Positions 8,972-18,648 of a stretch of DNA of 64,000 bases are shown one piece after another. The position numbers and the translations under genes are program-made. The notes beneath the pieces were generated by a model that had not been told where the DNA came from, searched no databases, and saw nothing but the letters and a program-made list of their open reading frames with translations. Source of the stretch: Gammaproteobacteria bacterium (lineage in GTDB: Bacteria; Pseudomonadota; Gammaproteobacteria; Ga0077536); contig JAJFJQ010000073.1 of the NCBI GenBank assembly GCA_021773835.1, forward strand, positions 496,001-560,000, given 5' to 3'. Each line of letters opens with the position of its first letter. Position 1 is the first letter of the stretch.

Positions 8972-10960
8972 TTAGGACAGCGCAGTCGGTTCCATCACTG
9001 CGAGCGGAATGCCTTCGGCGGTGATCTGGTCACCCGCTTTGAAGCAGATCTCGTTAAGTAAGCCATCGAACGGTGCGGTTATCGTGTGTTCAATTTTCAT
9101 TGCTTCGATCAACATTATTGGAGTGCCAGCGGTTAGCACTTGCCCGACTTCGACGAAGACCTCGAGTACGACCCCAGGCATTGGGGCGGCTAGGCCACCA
9201 GCTGCCGCGTCGTCCAGCGTCTCCGCGTACAGCGGATCCTGGTAACCGAGTACGTACTGTCGACCACCAAGGAAAACGTCCATGCGGGCGCCAGTGGCGA
9301 CAACCCGCGCGCTGAATCTCTCGGCGTCCATACGGAATATGATCTCGGCGCCGTTCAAGGAATCGACAAAACAGGACGCACTCGTTTGGGCTAACTTGAG
9401 TAAAAAACCGTCTTCGAGATGTTCCACTGCAATCACCTGTGTTACGTCGTCGACGTTGATATGCACCTGCTCGTTATTCGGTAAATTCATTCGAAAGGCA
9501 TCCCGCCGATGCCACGGGGAATTAGGTTCGCTGCTTATCACATTGCCCGGTTGCGAACGGCTCGTGAGCAAAAATAGGACTGCTGCAACAATGGCTGAGG
9601 CATCCGGGTGCGGCGGGGCGACGAGGAGGTCACATTGATGCCGGTCGATGAAATGTGTGTCGACCCGCGCCGTAGCAAAGTTTGGATGCGCAAGGATCCG
9701 TAGTAAGAAATCGCGATTGGTAGTGATTCCAGCCACTTCGGACTGCTCAAGTGCGCGTATCGCATGTTTGATCGCGGCAGCCCGATCCTCTGCACAGACG
9801 ATTAACTTAGCGATCATAGAATCGTAGTAGGGCGAAACATCGAGACCGACGGCAATGCCGTGGTCGACTCGGTAGCGACGCTCCGGCAACGTAAGGTGAC
9901 TAATAGTCCCAATCGACGGTGCAAAGTCACGAGCGCTATCTTCAGCGCACAGACGCACTTCGATAGCGTGCCCAGCTGCACAAATGTCGGATTGGTCAGG
10001 TAGCGTCCCGCCGCTGGCGATCCTTAGTTGCAGGGCGACCAGATCTTGCCCGGTGATCATTTCGGTTACCGGATGTTCAACTTGCAGGCGCGTATTCATT
10101 TCGATGAAGTAGACATCGCCGCGTTCGTCGAGCACGAACTCAACGGTGCCGGCGCCGACGTAGCCAATGGCTTCGGCTGCTGTGAGCGCCGCGCGTTGAA
10201 TTTGCTCTTGCTCGGCGGTCGTGAGTTGGCTGGCCGGAGCTTCTTCAATCAATTTTTGATAGCGCCGCTGCACTGAGCAATCGCGCTCGAACAGATGGAT
10301 AATATTGCCGTGGGTATCGCCAAAGACCTGGACTTCGATATGGCGCGGAGATTCGATGTACTTCTCTAGCAAGATGCTGTCATCGCCAAACGCCGATTTT
10401 GCTTCGCGCCTCGCCGAGAGTAAGGCCGCCGCGAAGTTGTTGCCTGATTGCACTAGGCGCATACCACGGCCGCCACCGCCGGCGGAGGCCTTTATCAATA
10501 CCGGATAGCCAATTTTTTCAGCCTCGGCCTCCAATCCTTCGTTGCTAAGGTCGCCAATAAACCCAGGAACGATGGGCACGCCGCTTTTCGCCATCAATGC
10601 TTTTGCATCGCGTTTCGATCCCATGGTTCGGATCACGTTCGCGGGCGGCCCAATGAAACACACGCCCGCTTGCTCGCAAGCCGCGGCAAAGTCTGCGTTC
10701 TCGGACAAGAAGCCGTAGCCCGGATGGATAGCCTCAGCGCCTGTCCGTTTCGCCGCAGCGATGATTTTGTCGAACGCGAGGTAGCTTTGCGGAGCAGGAG
10801 AGGCGCCGATATGGATCGCCTCGTCGGCGGATACCACATGCGGGGAGAATTTATCGGCGTCGGAGAACACGGCAACCGTTCGTATGCCGAGCTGCTCCGC
10901 GCTACGTATGATCCGGAGCGCAATCTCACCTCGATTGGCAATGAGTATTTTGTTAAACAT
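8972..10960 (-). CDS. liuD: Methylcrotonoyl-CoA carboxylase, biotin-containing alpha subunit
   Basis: A 662-residue biotin-dependent carboxylase subunit. The N-terminal biotin carboxylase begins MFNKILIANRGEIA and has the ATP-grasp glycine loop KASAGGGGRGM and the EMNTRLQVEHPVTE active-site segment. A linker follows, then a C-terminal biotinyl domain with Lys622 in EAMKIEH. With the carboxyltransferase encoded 10 bases upstream it should carboxylate 3-methylcrotonyl-CoA in leucine breakdown. The neighbouring LiuR-type regulator supports MCC over the similar propionyl- or geranyl-CoA carboxylases. The start at 10960 is chosen by family alignment; an upstream in-frame start would overlap the beta-subunit gene. 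Confidence 0.9.
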   Translation of the reverse strand: MFNKILIANRGEIALRIIRSAEQLGIRTVAVFSDADKFSPHVVSADEAIHIGASPAPQSYLAFDKIIAAAKRTGAEAIHPGYGFLSENADFAAACEQAGVCFIGPPANVIRTMGSKRDAKALMAKSGVPIVPGFIGDLSNEGLEAEAEKIGYPVLIKASAGGGGRGMRLVQSGNNFAAALLSARREAKSAFGDDSILLEKYIESPRHIEVQVFGDTHGNIIHLFERDCSVQRRYQKLIEEAPASQLTTAEQEQIQRAALTAAEAIGYVGAGTVEFVLDERGDVYFIEMNTRLQVEHPVTEMITGQDLVALQLRIASGGTLPDQSDICAAGHAIEVRLCAEDSARDFAPSIGTISHLTLPERRYRVDHGIAVGLDVSPYYDSMIAKLIVCAEDRAAAIKHAIRALEQSEVAGITTNRDFLLRILAHPNFATARVDTHFIDRHQCDLLVAPPHPDASAIVAAVLFLLTSRSQPGNVISSEPNSPWHRRDAFRMNLPNNEQVHINVDDVTQVIAVEHLEDGFLLKLAQTSASCFVDSLNGAEIIFRMDAERFSARVVATGARMDVFLGGRQYVLGYQDPLYAETLDDAAAGGLAAPMPGVVLEVFVEVGQVLTAGTPIMLIEAMKIEHTITAPFDGLLNEICFKAGDQITAEGIPLAVMEPTALS

Positions 10961-10970
10961 AATCTCGGCG

Positions 10971-12578
10971 CTACATCCGAAAGACGCCAAATGGTGTCGT
11001 CTCAATCGGCGCATTCAGCGCCGCGGCGATACTTAACCCCAAAACTCGTCGGGTATCCGCAGGGTCGATAATGCCGTCATCCCACAACCGAGCGCTCGCG
11101 TAATAGGGATTACCTTGCGCCTCATATTGCTCGCGGATTGGATCCATGAACGCCTCGGCATCGGCTATAGGCCATTTGTCGCCAGACTTTTCGATGTTTT
11201 CGCGCTTAACTTCCGCCAGCACTTGTGCCGCTTGCTCACCGCCCATAACCGATATTCGCGCATTGGGCCAAGTCCACAAGAATCGTGGACCATAGGCGCG
11301 TCCACACATACCGTAGTTGCCTGCACCAAAACTGCCGCCGATTATCACCGTGAATTTCGGCACCCGCGCGCTGGCCACGGCAGTAACCAGCTTCGCGCCG
11401 TCTTTCGCAATACCGCCGGCCTCGTATTTCGCGCCGACCATGAACCCGGTGATGTTTTGCAGAAACAATAGCGGAATGCCACGCTGGCAGCACAGCTCGA
11501 TGAAGTGAGCACCTTTTAGCGCTGATTCAGAAAACAAGATCCCGTTATTGGCGAGGATGCCGACCGGATAGCCGAAGATTCTAGAAAATCCGCACACCAG
11601 ACTGGTACCGTAGAGCTGCTTGAATTCGTCGAGTTCGCTGCCGTCAACGATCCGCGCAATCACCTCACGCACATCATAAGGCTTACGCGAGGTTGCCGGC
11701 ACGACGCCATAGAGTTCGTCGGCCGCATAGGTCGGCTCAATGGACTCGGCGATTTCAAGTTGAGGCACTTTACGACGATTGAGATCCCCGACGATGCGTC
11801 GCGCAATACTCAGTGCATGTTTATCGTCGTTAGCGTAATGATCCGTTACGCCGGAGATCCGTGAATGAACGTCGGCACCGCCCAATTCTTCTGCACTCAC
11901 GACTTCGCCGGTGGCTGCTTTTACCAGCGGCGGTCCACCGAGAAAGATCGTGCCTTGCTCCTTCACGATCACCGCCTCATCCGACATCGCCGGGACGTAC
12001 GCGCCGCCCGCCGTGCACGACCCCATCACCACGGCGATCTGAGGGATGCCGAGTCCGGACATTGTTGCTTGGTTGTAGAAAATCCGGCCGAAATGCTCGC
12101 GATCGGGGAAAACCTCATCTTGTTTCGGTAGGAAGGCGCCACCGGAATCGACCAAATAGACGCAAGGGAGCCTATTTTCGCGGGCGATTTCTTGTGCCCT
12201 CAGATGCTTTTTCACCGTCAGTGGATAATACGTCCCGCCCTTGACGGTCGCGTCATTGGCAATCACCACGCATTCGATCCCACGGATCCGGCCAACACCG
12301 GCAATCATGCCTGCGCCCGGAACCGCATTATCGTACTCGTCCCACGCCGCGAACTGGCCGATCTCAAGAAACGAGGTGCCGGGATCAAGTAAAGCATTGA
12401 CCCGGTCCCGGGGTAGGAGCTTGCCGCGCGCCAGGTGGCGTTCGCGTGATTTTGCATTGCCGCCTACGGCGATCTCAGACGCATTGCGCGACAATTCCGC
12501 CACCAAGCGAGACATCGCGGCATAGTTTTCGCGATAGTCGCTTGTGTGTGGATCGATCCGGGTTGAGATTACAGGCAT
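10971..12578 (-). CDS. liuB: Methylcrotonoyl-CoA carboxylase, carboxyltransferase beta subunit
   Basis: A 535-residue acyl-CoA carboxyltransferase of typical MCC-beta length. Recognisable segments are the N-terminal [37 protein letters not shown] (here interrupted for brevity after the first motif), [16 protein letters not shown] and the C-terminal half with [11 protein letters not shown] and [11 protein letters not shown]. The last two form the acyl-CoA site of the second crotonase-like domain. The enzyme moves CO2 from carboxybiotin on the alpha subunit to methylcrotonyl-CoA. It is preceded by liuR on the same strand, 96 bases away, with a possible regulator half-site in between. The usual operon partners liuA, liuC and liuE are not beside it. 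Confidence 0.92.
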   Translation of the reverse strand: MPVISTRIDPHTSDYRENYAAMSRLVAELSRNASEIAVGGNAKSRERHLARGKLLPRDRVNALLDPGTSFLEIGQFAAWDEYDNAVPGAGMIAGVGRIRGIECVVIANDATVKGGTYYPLTVKKHLRAQEIARENRLPCVYLVDSGGAFLPKQDEVFPDREHFGRIFYNQATMSGLGIPQIAVVMGSCTAGGAYVPAMSDEAVIVKEQGTIFLGGPPLVKAATGEVVSAEELGGADVHSRISGVTDHYANDDKHALSIARRIVGDLNRRKVPQLEIAESIEPTYAADELYGVVPATSRKPYDVREVIARIVDGSELDEFKQLYGTSLVCGFSRIFGYPVGILANNGILFSESALKGAHFIELCCQRGIPLLFLQNITGFMVGAKYEAGGIAKDGAKLVTAVASARVPKFTVIIGGSFGAGNYGMCGRAYGPRFLWTWPNARISVMGGEQAAQVLAEVKRENIEKSGDKWPIADAEAFMDPIREQYEAQGNPYYASARLWDDGIIDPADTRRVLGLSIAAALNAPIETTPFGVFRM

Positions 12579-12625
12579 GTTCTAGCAGCTCGTTTTAGGC
12601 ATCCGAATGGCGCAGCAATGACAGG

Positions 12626-12641
12626 TTTACGTTTCGTGTAG
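12626..12641 (-). promoter_or_regulatory. Possible weak second LiuR site upstream of liuB
   Basis: TTTACGTTTCGTGTAG shares its left half (TTnACGTT) with the clear palindrome upstream of liuR at 13099. The right half is degenerate. Its place, 48 bases before the liuB start, would suit regulation of an internal promoter. It is weak evidence, resting only on resemblance to the better site. Confidence 0.25.
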
Positions 12642-12653
12642 TTTCGAACTTTT

Positions 12654-12669
12654 CTTACCTTTAGGTAAG
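12654..12669. other. Intercistronic inverted repeat between liuR and liuB
   Basis: CTTACCT-TT-AGGTAAG forms a perfect 7-bp stem with a 2-base centre just after the liuR stop on the minus strand. The loop is too small for a stable RNA hairpin without opening the inner pairs, and no T-run follows. An operator or a weak partial terminator setting the liuR:liuB ratio are both possible. Confidence 0.35.
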
Positions 12670-12674
12670 GTAGA

Positions 12675-13079
12675 TCAACGGGTCGGCGATACGGCTTCGT
12701 GACCGGCATGACGATCCAGGGTACTTAACGCGTCCCGCTCTACTTCATTCATCAGTTTAAGTGTATCGGATATATCATTGATTTTATTTATTAAAACACT
12801 CCGATATTTTTCAATTTTCGAACATAGTAACAAAATCTGAGCTTGGTCGTTCGGTGCGGACGGGTCGTGCATGTCAATGATTTCCTTGATCTCGTCTAGC
12901 GAAAAGCCTAGCCGCCGGCCGCGCACGGTAAGATTTAATCGTACCCTATCTCGTTCCGAGAAAACTCTTGTAAGTCCCTGTCTTTCTGGAGAGATTAGAC
13001 CCTTCTCCTCGTAGTGTCGAAGCGTGCGAGCGGTGATACCGAACTCCTGTCCAAGCTCTCGGATGCCATAGGTCCGCAT
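12675..13079 (-). CDS. liuR: MerR-family regulator of branched-chain amino acid catabolism
   Basis: A 134-residue MerR protein. The N-terminal winged helix-turn-helix is clear (YGIRELGQEFGITARTLRHYEEKG), followed by the recognition wing with RVFSERDRVRL and a dimerisation coiled coil over 85-125. It lacks the metal-binding cysteines of MerR/CueR types. The LGFSLDEIKEIIDMHD segment and the position directly upstream of MCC genes identify it as LiuR, which controls leucine/isovalerate use in many proteobacteria. A 16-bp palindrome 20 bases before its start is the probable operator, implying autoregulation. The divergent monooxygenase gene could respond to the same site. Confidence 0.85.
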   Translation of the reverse strand: MRTYGIRELGQEFGITARTLRHYEEKGLISPERQGLTRVFSERDRVRLNLTVRGRRLGFSLDEIKEIIDMHDPSAPNDQAQILLLCSKIEKYRSVLINKINDISDTLKLMNEVERDALSTLDRHAGHEAVSPTR

Positions 13080-13098
13080 CGGTTATCGATCTCATATA

Positions 13099-13114
13099 TT
13101 GACGTTGACGTCAA
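13099..13114. promoter_or_regulatory. Probable LiuR operator
   Basis: TTGACGTTGACGTCAA consists of inverted arms TTGACG and CGTCAA around TTGA. It lies in the divergent region between liuR and the luciferase-like gene. It resembles, from memory, the LiuR motif described for proteobacterial leucine-degradation regulons (arms with TnACGT). MerR regulators normally bind between -35 and -10. A TATATG stretch lies just beyond the site on the minus strand, which suits this. Confidence 0.55.
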
Positions 13115-13233
13115 CTTTAGATGTTCGCGGTCGCGACTGTCAAGGGACTCCTAGGATGCGTTAATACACGTGCCGACCGACGAGTGGCGTAACATCGGCT
13201 TTCGTTCCACAGCAATCTTGGGAGACTAGGCAG

Positions 13234-14052
13234 ATGAGAGTCGGCATGTTTTTACGCAACTCGGGACCACCATCGACCCGCGAAATCATCACCGGATGCG
13301 CCGAGGCCGCCGACAAGATGGGGATCGACGACCTCTGGGTCCTCGACCATATCGCAATACCACCGGACGATGCCGAGGGCTCAGGTGGGCGTTACGTCGA
13401 CCCGTTGGCGACGCTGGCCTTCGCCGCGGGGATAACCCGCACCGTTCGATTGGGGGTATCGGTCCTGATTGCGCCCTATCGCGCCGCGCTTCCAACCGCG
13501 AAATGGCTCGCATCGATTCAAGAATTATCCGACGGTCGTCTTTGCGCTGGTTTCGGGGTTGGCTGGATGGCAGCCGAATTTCAGGCCCTAGGTGTCGATC
13601 GGCAAAAGCGTGGTGCCATTACCGACGACACGCTGGAAGTGATAGTAGCCTGTTTTGCCGATGACGAGGTCGAGCTCAATGGGCAACGATTCCTATTTAA
13701 ACCGCGTCCCGAGCGACCGCCGGTTTTGATAGGCGGCGCCGCAGGAAATGCCATACCGCGGGTAGTCAGATACGGTGACGGGTGGATGCCGAATAGCCTG
13801 GATCCGGACGCACTCAAGGCCCCCGCGACCGAACTCATCGCGGCCATGCAGGCGGCGGGAAAATCAAGGCCCGAGATCATTCCGCTTTCGATGCTGCCAC
13901 TGGAGGATATCGGCGAGGGTGCGGAACGCCTTGCGGCATTTGCAGATGCGGGTGCTACCGGTATCGATCACCCGGGTCGGTATGCGGATGTAGGCGAGTT
14001 TTGTCGCAACGCGGAGCGGATACTCGAAATTAAATCGCGAGCTGGGTACTAG
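13234..14052 (+). CDS. Luciferase-like monooxygenase family protein
   Basis: A 272-residue TIM-barrel protein of the bacterial-luciferase-like superfamily (FMN- or F420-dependent). It begins MRVGMFLRN and contains DDLWVLDHIA, the RLGVSVLIAPYRAALPTAKWLAS block and SDGRLCAGFGVGWMAAEF, all typical of the 'LLM class' oxidoreductases. Cofactor choice cannot be decided from sequence; no F420 biosynthesis gene is in the window, so FMN is the safer assumption. It is divergent from liuR with the palindromic operator between them, so it may be co-regulated with leucine catabolism. GGGAGA lies about 9 bases before the ATG. Confidence 0.85.
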   Translation: MRVGMFLRNSGPPSTREIITGCAEAADKMGIDDLWVLDHIAIPPDDAEGSGGRYVDPLATLAFAAGITRTVRLGVSVLIAPYRAALPTAKWLASIQELSDGRLCAGFGVGWMAAEFQALGVDRQKRGAITDDTLEVIVACFADDEVELNGQRFLFKPRPERPPVLIGGAAGNAIPRVVRYGDGWMPNSLDPDALKAPATELIAAMQAAGKSRPEIIPLSMLPLEDIGEGAERLAAFADAGATGIDHPGRYADVGEFCRNAERILEIKSRAGY

Positions 14053-14103
14053 TCGTTTCTGCCGGGCAAGTTTTCGTCGATAATTGCATCACCAACCTAA
14101 TCC

Positions 14104-14610
14104 ATGATGCTATCAAAGATGGTGACGCCGGAAGACCTGCAATCACACGCGCTGTTTGGCGGGGTAGGGGACGACGCGATGGCCGCGATCATACCGCTCA
14201 TGCAAGAACAGACCTATCCGCAGGGAACGTATGTCGTACGCGAAGGCGATCAAGGTAGTTGTATGTATTTCATCCGCGAAGGTACGGCTGAGGTAGTCAA
14301 ATATTCGCAATCGCAAGCAAAGGAGCTGCGGCTTGCGGTGTTGCACGAGGGAGAGACGTTTGGCGAGATGGAGTTAATCGATATTCAGAACCGATCTGCA
14401 TCGGTTAAAGCGCTGCAGGACCTTAACACTTTGAGTTTGAGTAACGGAGACATGTACGAGATATTCGAGCGCAACCAGCAAGCCTTCATCATTATTTTGA
14501 TGAATATTGCACGAGAGATTAGTAGGCGACTGCGCAAGATGGATGCCTTGGTCGCGAGCAGCCTCTATCGAGAGGCCGACGCCAGGGTTGATTCGGCCCA
14601 AACTCGATAA
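14104..14610 (+). CDS. Stand-alone cyclic-nucleotide-binding domain protein
   Basis: A 168-residue protein made almost entirely of one CRP-like cyclic-nucleotide-binding domain. The phosphate-binding cassette appears as FGEMELIDIQNRSASVKAL (residues about 83-101), with the key Glu and Arg of the FGE...R(S/T)A motif present, so it should bind cAMP or a similar ligand. No helix-turn-helix follows; the C-terminus is a short helical tail. It may act as a regulatory subunit or adaptor. It is 51 bases after the monooxygenase gene, possibly in the same transcript, and precedes the FadB-type gene. Confidence 0.85.
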   Translation: MMLSKMVTPEDLQSHALFGGVGDDAMAAIIPLMQEQTYPQGTYVVREGDQGSCMYFIREGTAEVVKYSQSQAKELRLAVLHEGETFGEMELIDIQNRSASVKALQDLNTLSLSNGDMYEIFERNQQAFIIILMNIAREISRRLRKMDALVASSLYREADARVDSAQTR

Positions 14611-14690
14611 TCGAACGCAGAACCCGTATAGCGCCACCCTTATCGCAGCCGCTTAAGCTTCGGTCCTAGCCGAACTGTGGAGACGATCGG

Positions 14691-14730
14691 TATAATCCGC
14701 CGTTTGCTCCGCGGTGTCCGCTCGGCGGAT
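14691..14730 (+). promoter_or_regulatory. -10 element and leader inverted repeat upstream of the FadB-type gene
   Basis: A consensus TATAAT (14691-14696) overlaps the start of an 8-bp inverted repeat, ATCCGCCG (14695-14702) and CGGCGGAT (14723-14730), separated by 20 bases. No good -35 is visible, so an activator could be needed. The repeat could be an operator over the transcription start or an RNA hairpin in the leader. Neither is proven. Confidence 0.4.
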
Positions 14731-14773
14731 GAGTCTAAATAAATCACTTTGAATACCAAGAGGAATGCATTAA

Positions 14774-16870
14774 ATGTCCGATGTAGTGAGCTACGAGCGC
14801 GACGGCGATATTGCCGTCATAACGGTAGACAATCCCCCGGTTAACGCCTTGTCGTTACCCGTCCGAGCCGGGCTAGCGAATGCATTTGCTGAATTCCAAC
14901 AAGATGCAAATGCGAAAGCCGCCGTTTTGATTTGCGCCGGGCGCACCTTTATTGCGGGCGCGGATATCACAGAATTCGATAAGCCAATCGAAGATCCATG
15001 GCTGCCAACAGTTGTAGAGCAGATAGAGTCGTGCTCAAAGGTAGTCGTCGCTGCTATCCACGGTACGGCTCTGGGTGGTGGTTTCGAGACCGCGATGGCG
15101 TGCCACTATCGGTGCGCGCTTCCTTCAGCCAAGGTCGGGTTGCCTGAGGTGCTGCTTGGACTCCTTGCGGGGGCGACTGGAACCCAACGATTGCCTCGCC
15201 TTATCGGCGTTAAGGACGCGCTCGACGTCATGATTTCGGGAAAACCGATGGCGGCTCCACTGGCGCTCGAGCGTGGCGCGATCGATAAAATTGTTGATGG
15301 CGACCTTCGCACTGGTGCCATCGCCTATGCGAATAGCTTAATTAGCGACAATGCACAGCCGCGACGGATCAGTGAGATCGTGATTAACCCTGCCTCGATT
15401 CCGGACAGGTTTTTCGACGATTATCGAAAAGGCATGGCGCGTCAGACACGCGGATTTTTCGCCCCGGAGCAAATCGTGAAATGCGTGGAAGCTGCGGTGA
15501 CGTTGCCATACGCCGAATCAGTAAAACGCGAAAACGAACTATTCATGACCTGCATGGCATCGACGGAGTCTAAAGCACAACGCCATTTGTTTTTTGCTGA
15601 CCGGGAGATCTCGAAGATCCCCGATGTCCCGAAAGATACGCCGACCCGGTCTATTGAGAAGGTCGCGATCGTCGGTGGTGGAACGATGGGCGGCGGCATT
15701 GCCATGAATTTCGTCAACGTCGGCATGCCGGTCCAGTTAAAGGAGATCAACCAGGAGGCGCTTGACCGTGGTTTAAGCATTATTCGCGGAAACTACGAAG
15801 TCGCAGTAAAAAATGGCCGTTTGAGCGAGGCGCAGCTGGAAAAAAACATGGCCATGATCGATGGCACGCTAGATTACGCGGACATTGCCGAGGCCGATAT
15901 CGTGATTGAGGCGGTATTCGAAAACATGGCCTTGAAGAAGGAAATTTTCGCGACCTTAGATCAAACCTGTAAAGCAGGCGCAATTCTGGCTTCGAATACA
16001 TCAACTCTAGACATTGATGAAATTGCCGCGGCTACCCAACGACCTCAAGACGTCATTGGGCTGCACTTTTTTGCGCCGGCAAACATCATGACCCTGCTTG
16101 AGATCGTTCGAGGCGCGAAAACGTCGAAAGATGTTATCGCGACATCGATGCAGATGGCGAAGACAATTCGTAAGAGTGCTGTACTGGTAGGCTGCTGTTT
16201 CGGTTTTGTCGCGAACCGTATGTTTTTCCCCTACATTCGTGAGGCGCAATTGATGATCCTCGAAGGCATATCGCCGGAGCGGATCGATCAAGTGGCATTC
16301 GATTGGGGCATGGCAATGGGCCCTAACGGCGTGTCCGATCTTTCCGGGCTCGACGTTTTAGAAAAAGTACGCACAGAATGGACCGAGCGCCCCGATGACC
16401 CGGTCTTTTTCCGCATGATCACCAAGCTCTCCGAACAAGGTCGCATGGGGCAAAAGTCGGGCGCTGGCATCTACAAATATGAGGGCCGTAAGGCGGTTCC
16501 CGACCCCGAGGTGGCAAAGTTAGCAAAGGCAGAGGCGGAGGCCCTCGGCGTAAAGCAGATCGAGGTTTCGGACGAAGAGATCATAGAACGCTTGTTTTAT
16601 TCGATGATTAACGAAGGCGCGCTGATCTTGGAAGAAGGGATAGCACTCAGGCCAAGCGATATCGACGTCGTATATGCCAATGGTTACGGCATGGGGCGCT
16701 ATCGCGGCGGGCCGATGTGGTACGCCGACACTGTCGGATTGAAAAACGTTCGCGATGCGATGCTCAAATATCGCGACCGCTACGGCGATCTTTACTGGAC
16801 ACCGGCGCCGTTGCTCGAAGAACTTGCCAATGCTGGTAAAACATTCGACCAGTGGAATTTAGAGCGGTAG
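14774..16870 (+). CDS. Bifunctional enoyl-CoA hydratase/3-hydroxyacyl-CoA dehydrogenase
   Basis: A 698-residue multifunctional beta-oxidation enzyme. The crotonase domain fills the first ~190 residues (CAGRTFIAGADITEF, then GTALGGGFE for the oxyanion hole, and PEVLLGLLAGATGTQRLPR). The NAD-binding dehydrogenase domain starts near 295 with IVGGGTMGGGI and contains HFFAPANIMTLLEIV and CFGFVANRMF. Two C-terminal helical domains follow. It should hydrate 2-enoyl-CoA and oxidise the L-3-hydroxyacyl-CoA. The layout is the FadB/FadJ/peroxisomal type, but no fadA thiolase is adjacent, so thiolysis must come from elsewhere. AAGAGGA about 9 bases before the ATG is a good ribosome site. Confidence 0.93.
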   Translation: MSDVVSYERDGDIAVITVDNPPVNALSLPVRAGLANAFAEFQQDANAKAAVLICAGRTFIAGADITEFDKPIEDPWLPTVVEQIESCSKVVVAAIHGTALGGGFETAMACHYRCALPSAKVGLPEVLLGLLAGATGTQRLPRLIGVKDALDVMISGKPMAAPLALERGAIDKIVDGDLRTGAIAYANSLISDNAQPRRISEIVINPASIPDRFFDDYRKGMARQTRGFFAPEQIVKCVEAAVTLPYAESVKRENELFMTCMASTESKAQRHLFFADREISKIPDVPKDTPTRSIEKVAIVGGGTMGGGIAMNFVNVGMPVQLKEINQEALDRGLSIIRGNYEVAVKNGRLSEAQLEKNMAMIDGTLDYADIAEADIVIEAVFENMALKKEIFATLDQTCKAGAILASNTSTLDIDEIAAATQRPQDVIGLHFFAPANIMTLLEIVRGAKTSKDVIATSMQMAKTIRKSAVLVGCCFGFVANRMFFPYIREAQLMILEGISPERIDQVAFDWGMAMGPNGVSDLSGLDVLEKVRTEWTERPDDPVFFRMITKLSEQGRMGQKSGAGIYKYEGRKAVPDPEVAKLAKAEAEALGVKQIEVSDEEIIERLFYSMINEGALILEEGIALRPSDIDVVYANGYGMGRYRGGPMWYADTVGLKNVRDAMLKYRDRYGDLYWTPAPLLEELANAGKTFDQWNLER

Positions 16871-16879
16871 CGCAATGAA

Positions 16880-16899
16880 GGGGACTTGAATTCGTCCCC
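16880..16899. terminator. Possible bidirectional terminator hairpin
   Basis: GGGGAC-TTGAATTC-GTCCCC forms a 6-bp G+C-rich stem in the 31-base gap between the convergent FadB-type and acyl-CoA ligase genes. No T-run follows on either strand, so termination efficiency is uncertain. Confidence 0.35.
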
Positions 16900-16901
16900 A
16901 G

Positions 16902-18596
16902 CTACGCGGTTTCGTCGATGCTTAAGCCGAGGTCTTCGACCATCGTATCGCGCATTACAAATTTTTGTATTTTGCCGGTGACGGTCATCGGGAATTCGTC
17001 AACAAAGCGAACATATGCGGGCACCTTGTAGTGCGCGATTTGTTCGCGACAATAATTCTTAATTTCATCTTCGGTTGCCGAACTGCCGTCTCGGAGTTTT
17101 ACCCAGGCGGCGATTTGCTCACCGAACTTCTGATCCGGCACACCAAATACTGCGACATCTTGGACTTGGGGATGGCGGTATAAATATTCTTCTATTTCTC
17201 GTGGATAGACGTTCTCACCGCCACGAATGATCATGTCTTTGACCCGTCCGACGATGTTGCAGAAACCCTCGTCGTCGATAATGGCAAGGTCACCGGTGTG
17301 CATCCAGCCGGCTGAATCAATGGACTCTCGAGTTTTTTCTTCGTCGTTCCAATAGCCGCGCATCACGCTGTAACCACGCGTACACAACTCGCCTTTTTCA
17401 CCGCATGGCACGATCTTGCCTTGCTCGTCGACAATCATTACCTCGACGTGCGGATGGATCCGGCCCACCGTCGAGACGCGCCGTTCCATCGGATCTTGAG
17501 TATCACTTTGAAAGCTAACCGGACTTGTCTCGGTCATGCCATAGGCGATCGTTACCTCATTCATGTTCATTTCTTCGAAGACGCGTTTCATTACTTCGAC
17601 CGGGCAGGGAGCACCGGCCATGATCCCCGTGCGCAGGCTCGATAGGTCGTAGTCAGAAAAGTTCGCGTAGTCTAGCTCTGCAATGAACATCGTTGGGACG
17701 CCGTGCAGCGCCGTGCATTTCTCGGCTTGGATTGCTTCCAGCACCGAACCTGGTTCGAAAGCCTCGTCCGGGAATACCATCGTTGAACCATTGGTTACGC
17801 AGGTTAAGACACCCATCACCATGCCAAAGCAGTGGTATAGCGGAACTGGGATACAGAGGCGATCCGCCTCGGTGAATCGCATCGCGCGGCCAGTGAAATA
17901 CCCATTGTTGACGATATTAAAATGGGTCAATGTCGCACCCTTCGGCATACCAGTGGTGCCACTGGTGAATTGGATATTGATCGGATTGTCGGGCTGCAAA
18001 GTGCTCGAGATCTCGCTCACGCGGTGCCGATCCACCTCCGTGCCAACCGCGGCAATGTCGCTAAAGCGGCGCATGCCCGGATGTTCGCGCGACGAAATGC
18101 AAATCACCGTACGCAAGTGTGGCAGTTTCGCCGCTTGCAACTCTCCGGGCTTCGAGCGTCCAAGTTCCGGCGCTAGCTTTCCGAGCAGATCAACGTAGTT
18201 CGAGGTTTTGAATTGCTCAGCAATAATGATCCCGGCGCATTCAACTTTATTAAGAGCGTATTCGAGCTCGCCCACGCGGTAAGCTGGATTTATATTAACC
18301 AGCACGAGTCCTGCCTTCGCCGTGGCGAACTGCGTGATCACCCATTCGATATTATTTGGCGACCAGATCCCGATCCGATCGTTCGGTTTGAAGCCAATTG
18401 CAAGTAAGCCCGCAGCCAGTTCATTCGCTTCATCGTTCAGTTGGGTGAAGGTCCAGCGAATGTCTTGATGCCGACAAACCACGGCCTCACGATCGGCCCA
18501 GCGTTCGGCCGCATCTTCGAGGGTCCGACCAATGGTGGTGAACTTTAAGGGCTCGGTGCTCGCGCCGTGCACGTAGCTCATTTTCTGTGATGACAT
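16902..18596 (-). CDS. Acyl-CoA synthetase (AMP-forming)
   Basis: A 564-residue member of the adenylate-forming superfamily that activates a carboxylic acid to its CoA thioester. The P-loop-like motif [15 protein letters not shown] is near residue 210, YGMTETSP near 350, the hinge GWMHTGDLA with [21 protein letters not shown] near 430-460, and the catalytic Lys in TVTGKIQK close to the C-terminus. Length and motifs fit medium- to long-chain ligases (FadD-like or AtuH-like); the chain length used is not readable. It is the last gene of the leftward run from arnT, 52 bases after the thiamine-binding gene, and converges on the FadB-type gene, so both fatty-acid enzymes are adjacent. Confidence 0.92.
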   Translation of the reverse strand: MSSQKMSYVHGASTEPLKFTTIGRTLEDAAERWADREAVVCRHQDIRWTFTQLNDEANELAAGLLAIGFKPNDRIGIWSPNNIEWVITQFATAKAGLVLVNINPAYRVGELEYALNKVECAGIIIAEQFKTSNYVDLLGKLAPELGRSKPGELQAAKLPHLRTVICISSREHPGMRRFSDIAAVGTEVDRHRVSEISSTLQPDNPINIQFTSGTTGMPKGATLTHFNIVNNGYFTGRAMRFTEADRLCIPVPLYHCFGMVMGVLTCVTNGSTMVFPDEAFEPGSVLEAIQAEKCTALHGVPTMFIAELDYANFSDYDLSSLRTGIMAGAPCPVEVMKRVFEEMNMNEVTIAYGMTETSPVSFQSDTQDPMERRVSTVGRIHPHVEVMIVDEQGKIVPCGEKGELCTRGYSVMRGYWNDEEKTRESIDSAGWMHTGDLAIIDDEGFCNIVGRVKDMIIRGGENVYPREIEEYLYRHPQVQDVAVFGVPDQKFGEQIAAWVKLRDGSSATEDEIKNYCREQIAHYKVPAYVRFVDEFPMTVTGKIQKFVMRDTMVEDLGLSIDETA

Positions 18597-18648
18597 GTAG
18601 CGTTCCCTAATTCAATAGCAATTACAGTTTAATCTTCAAAACGGCTCT

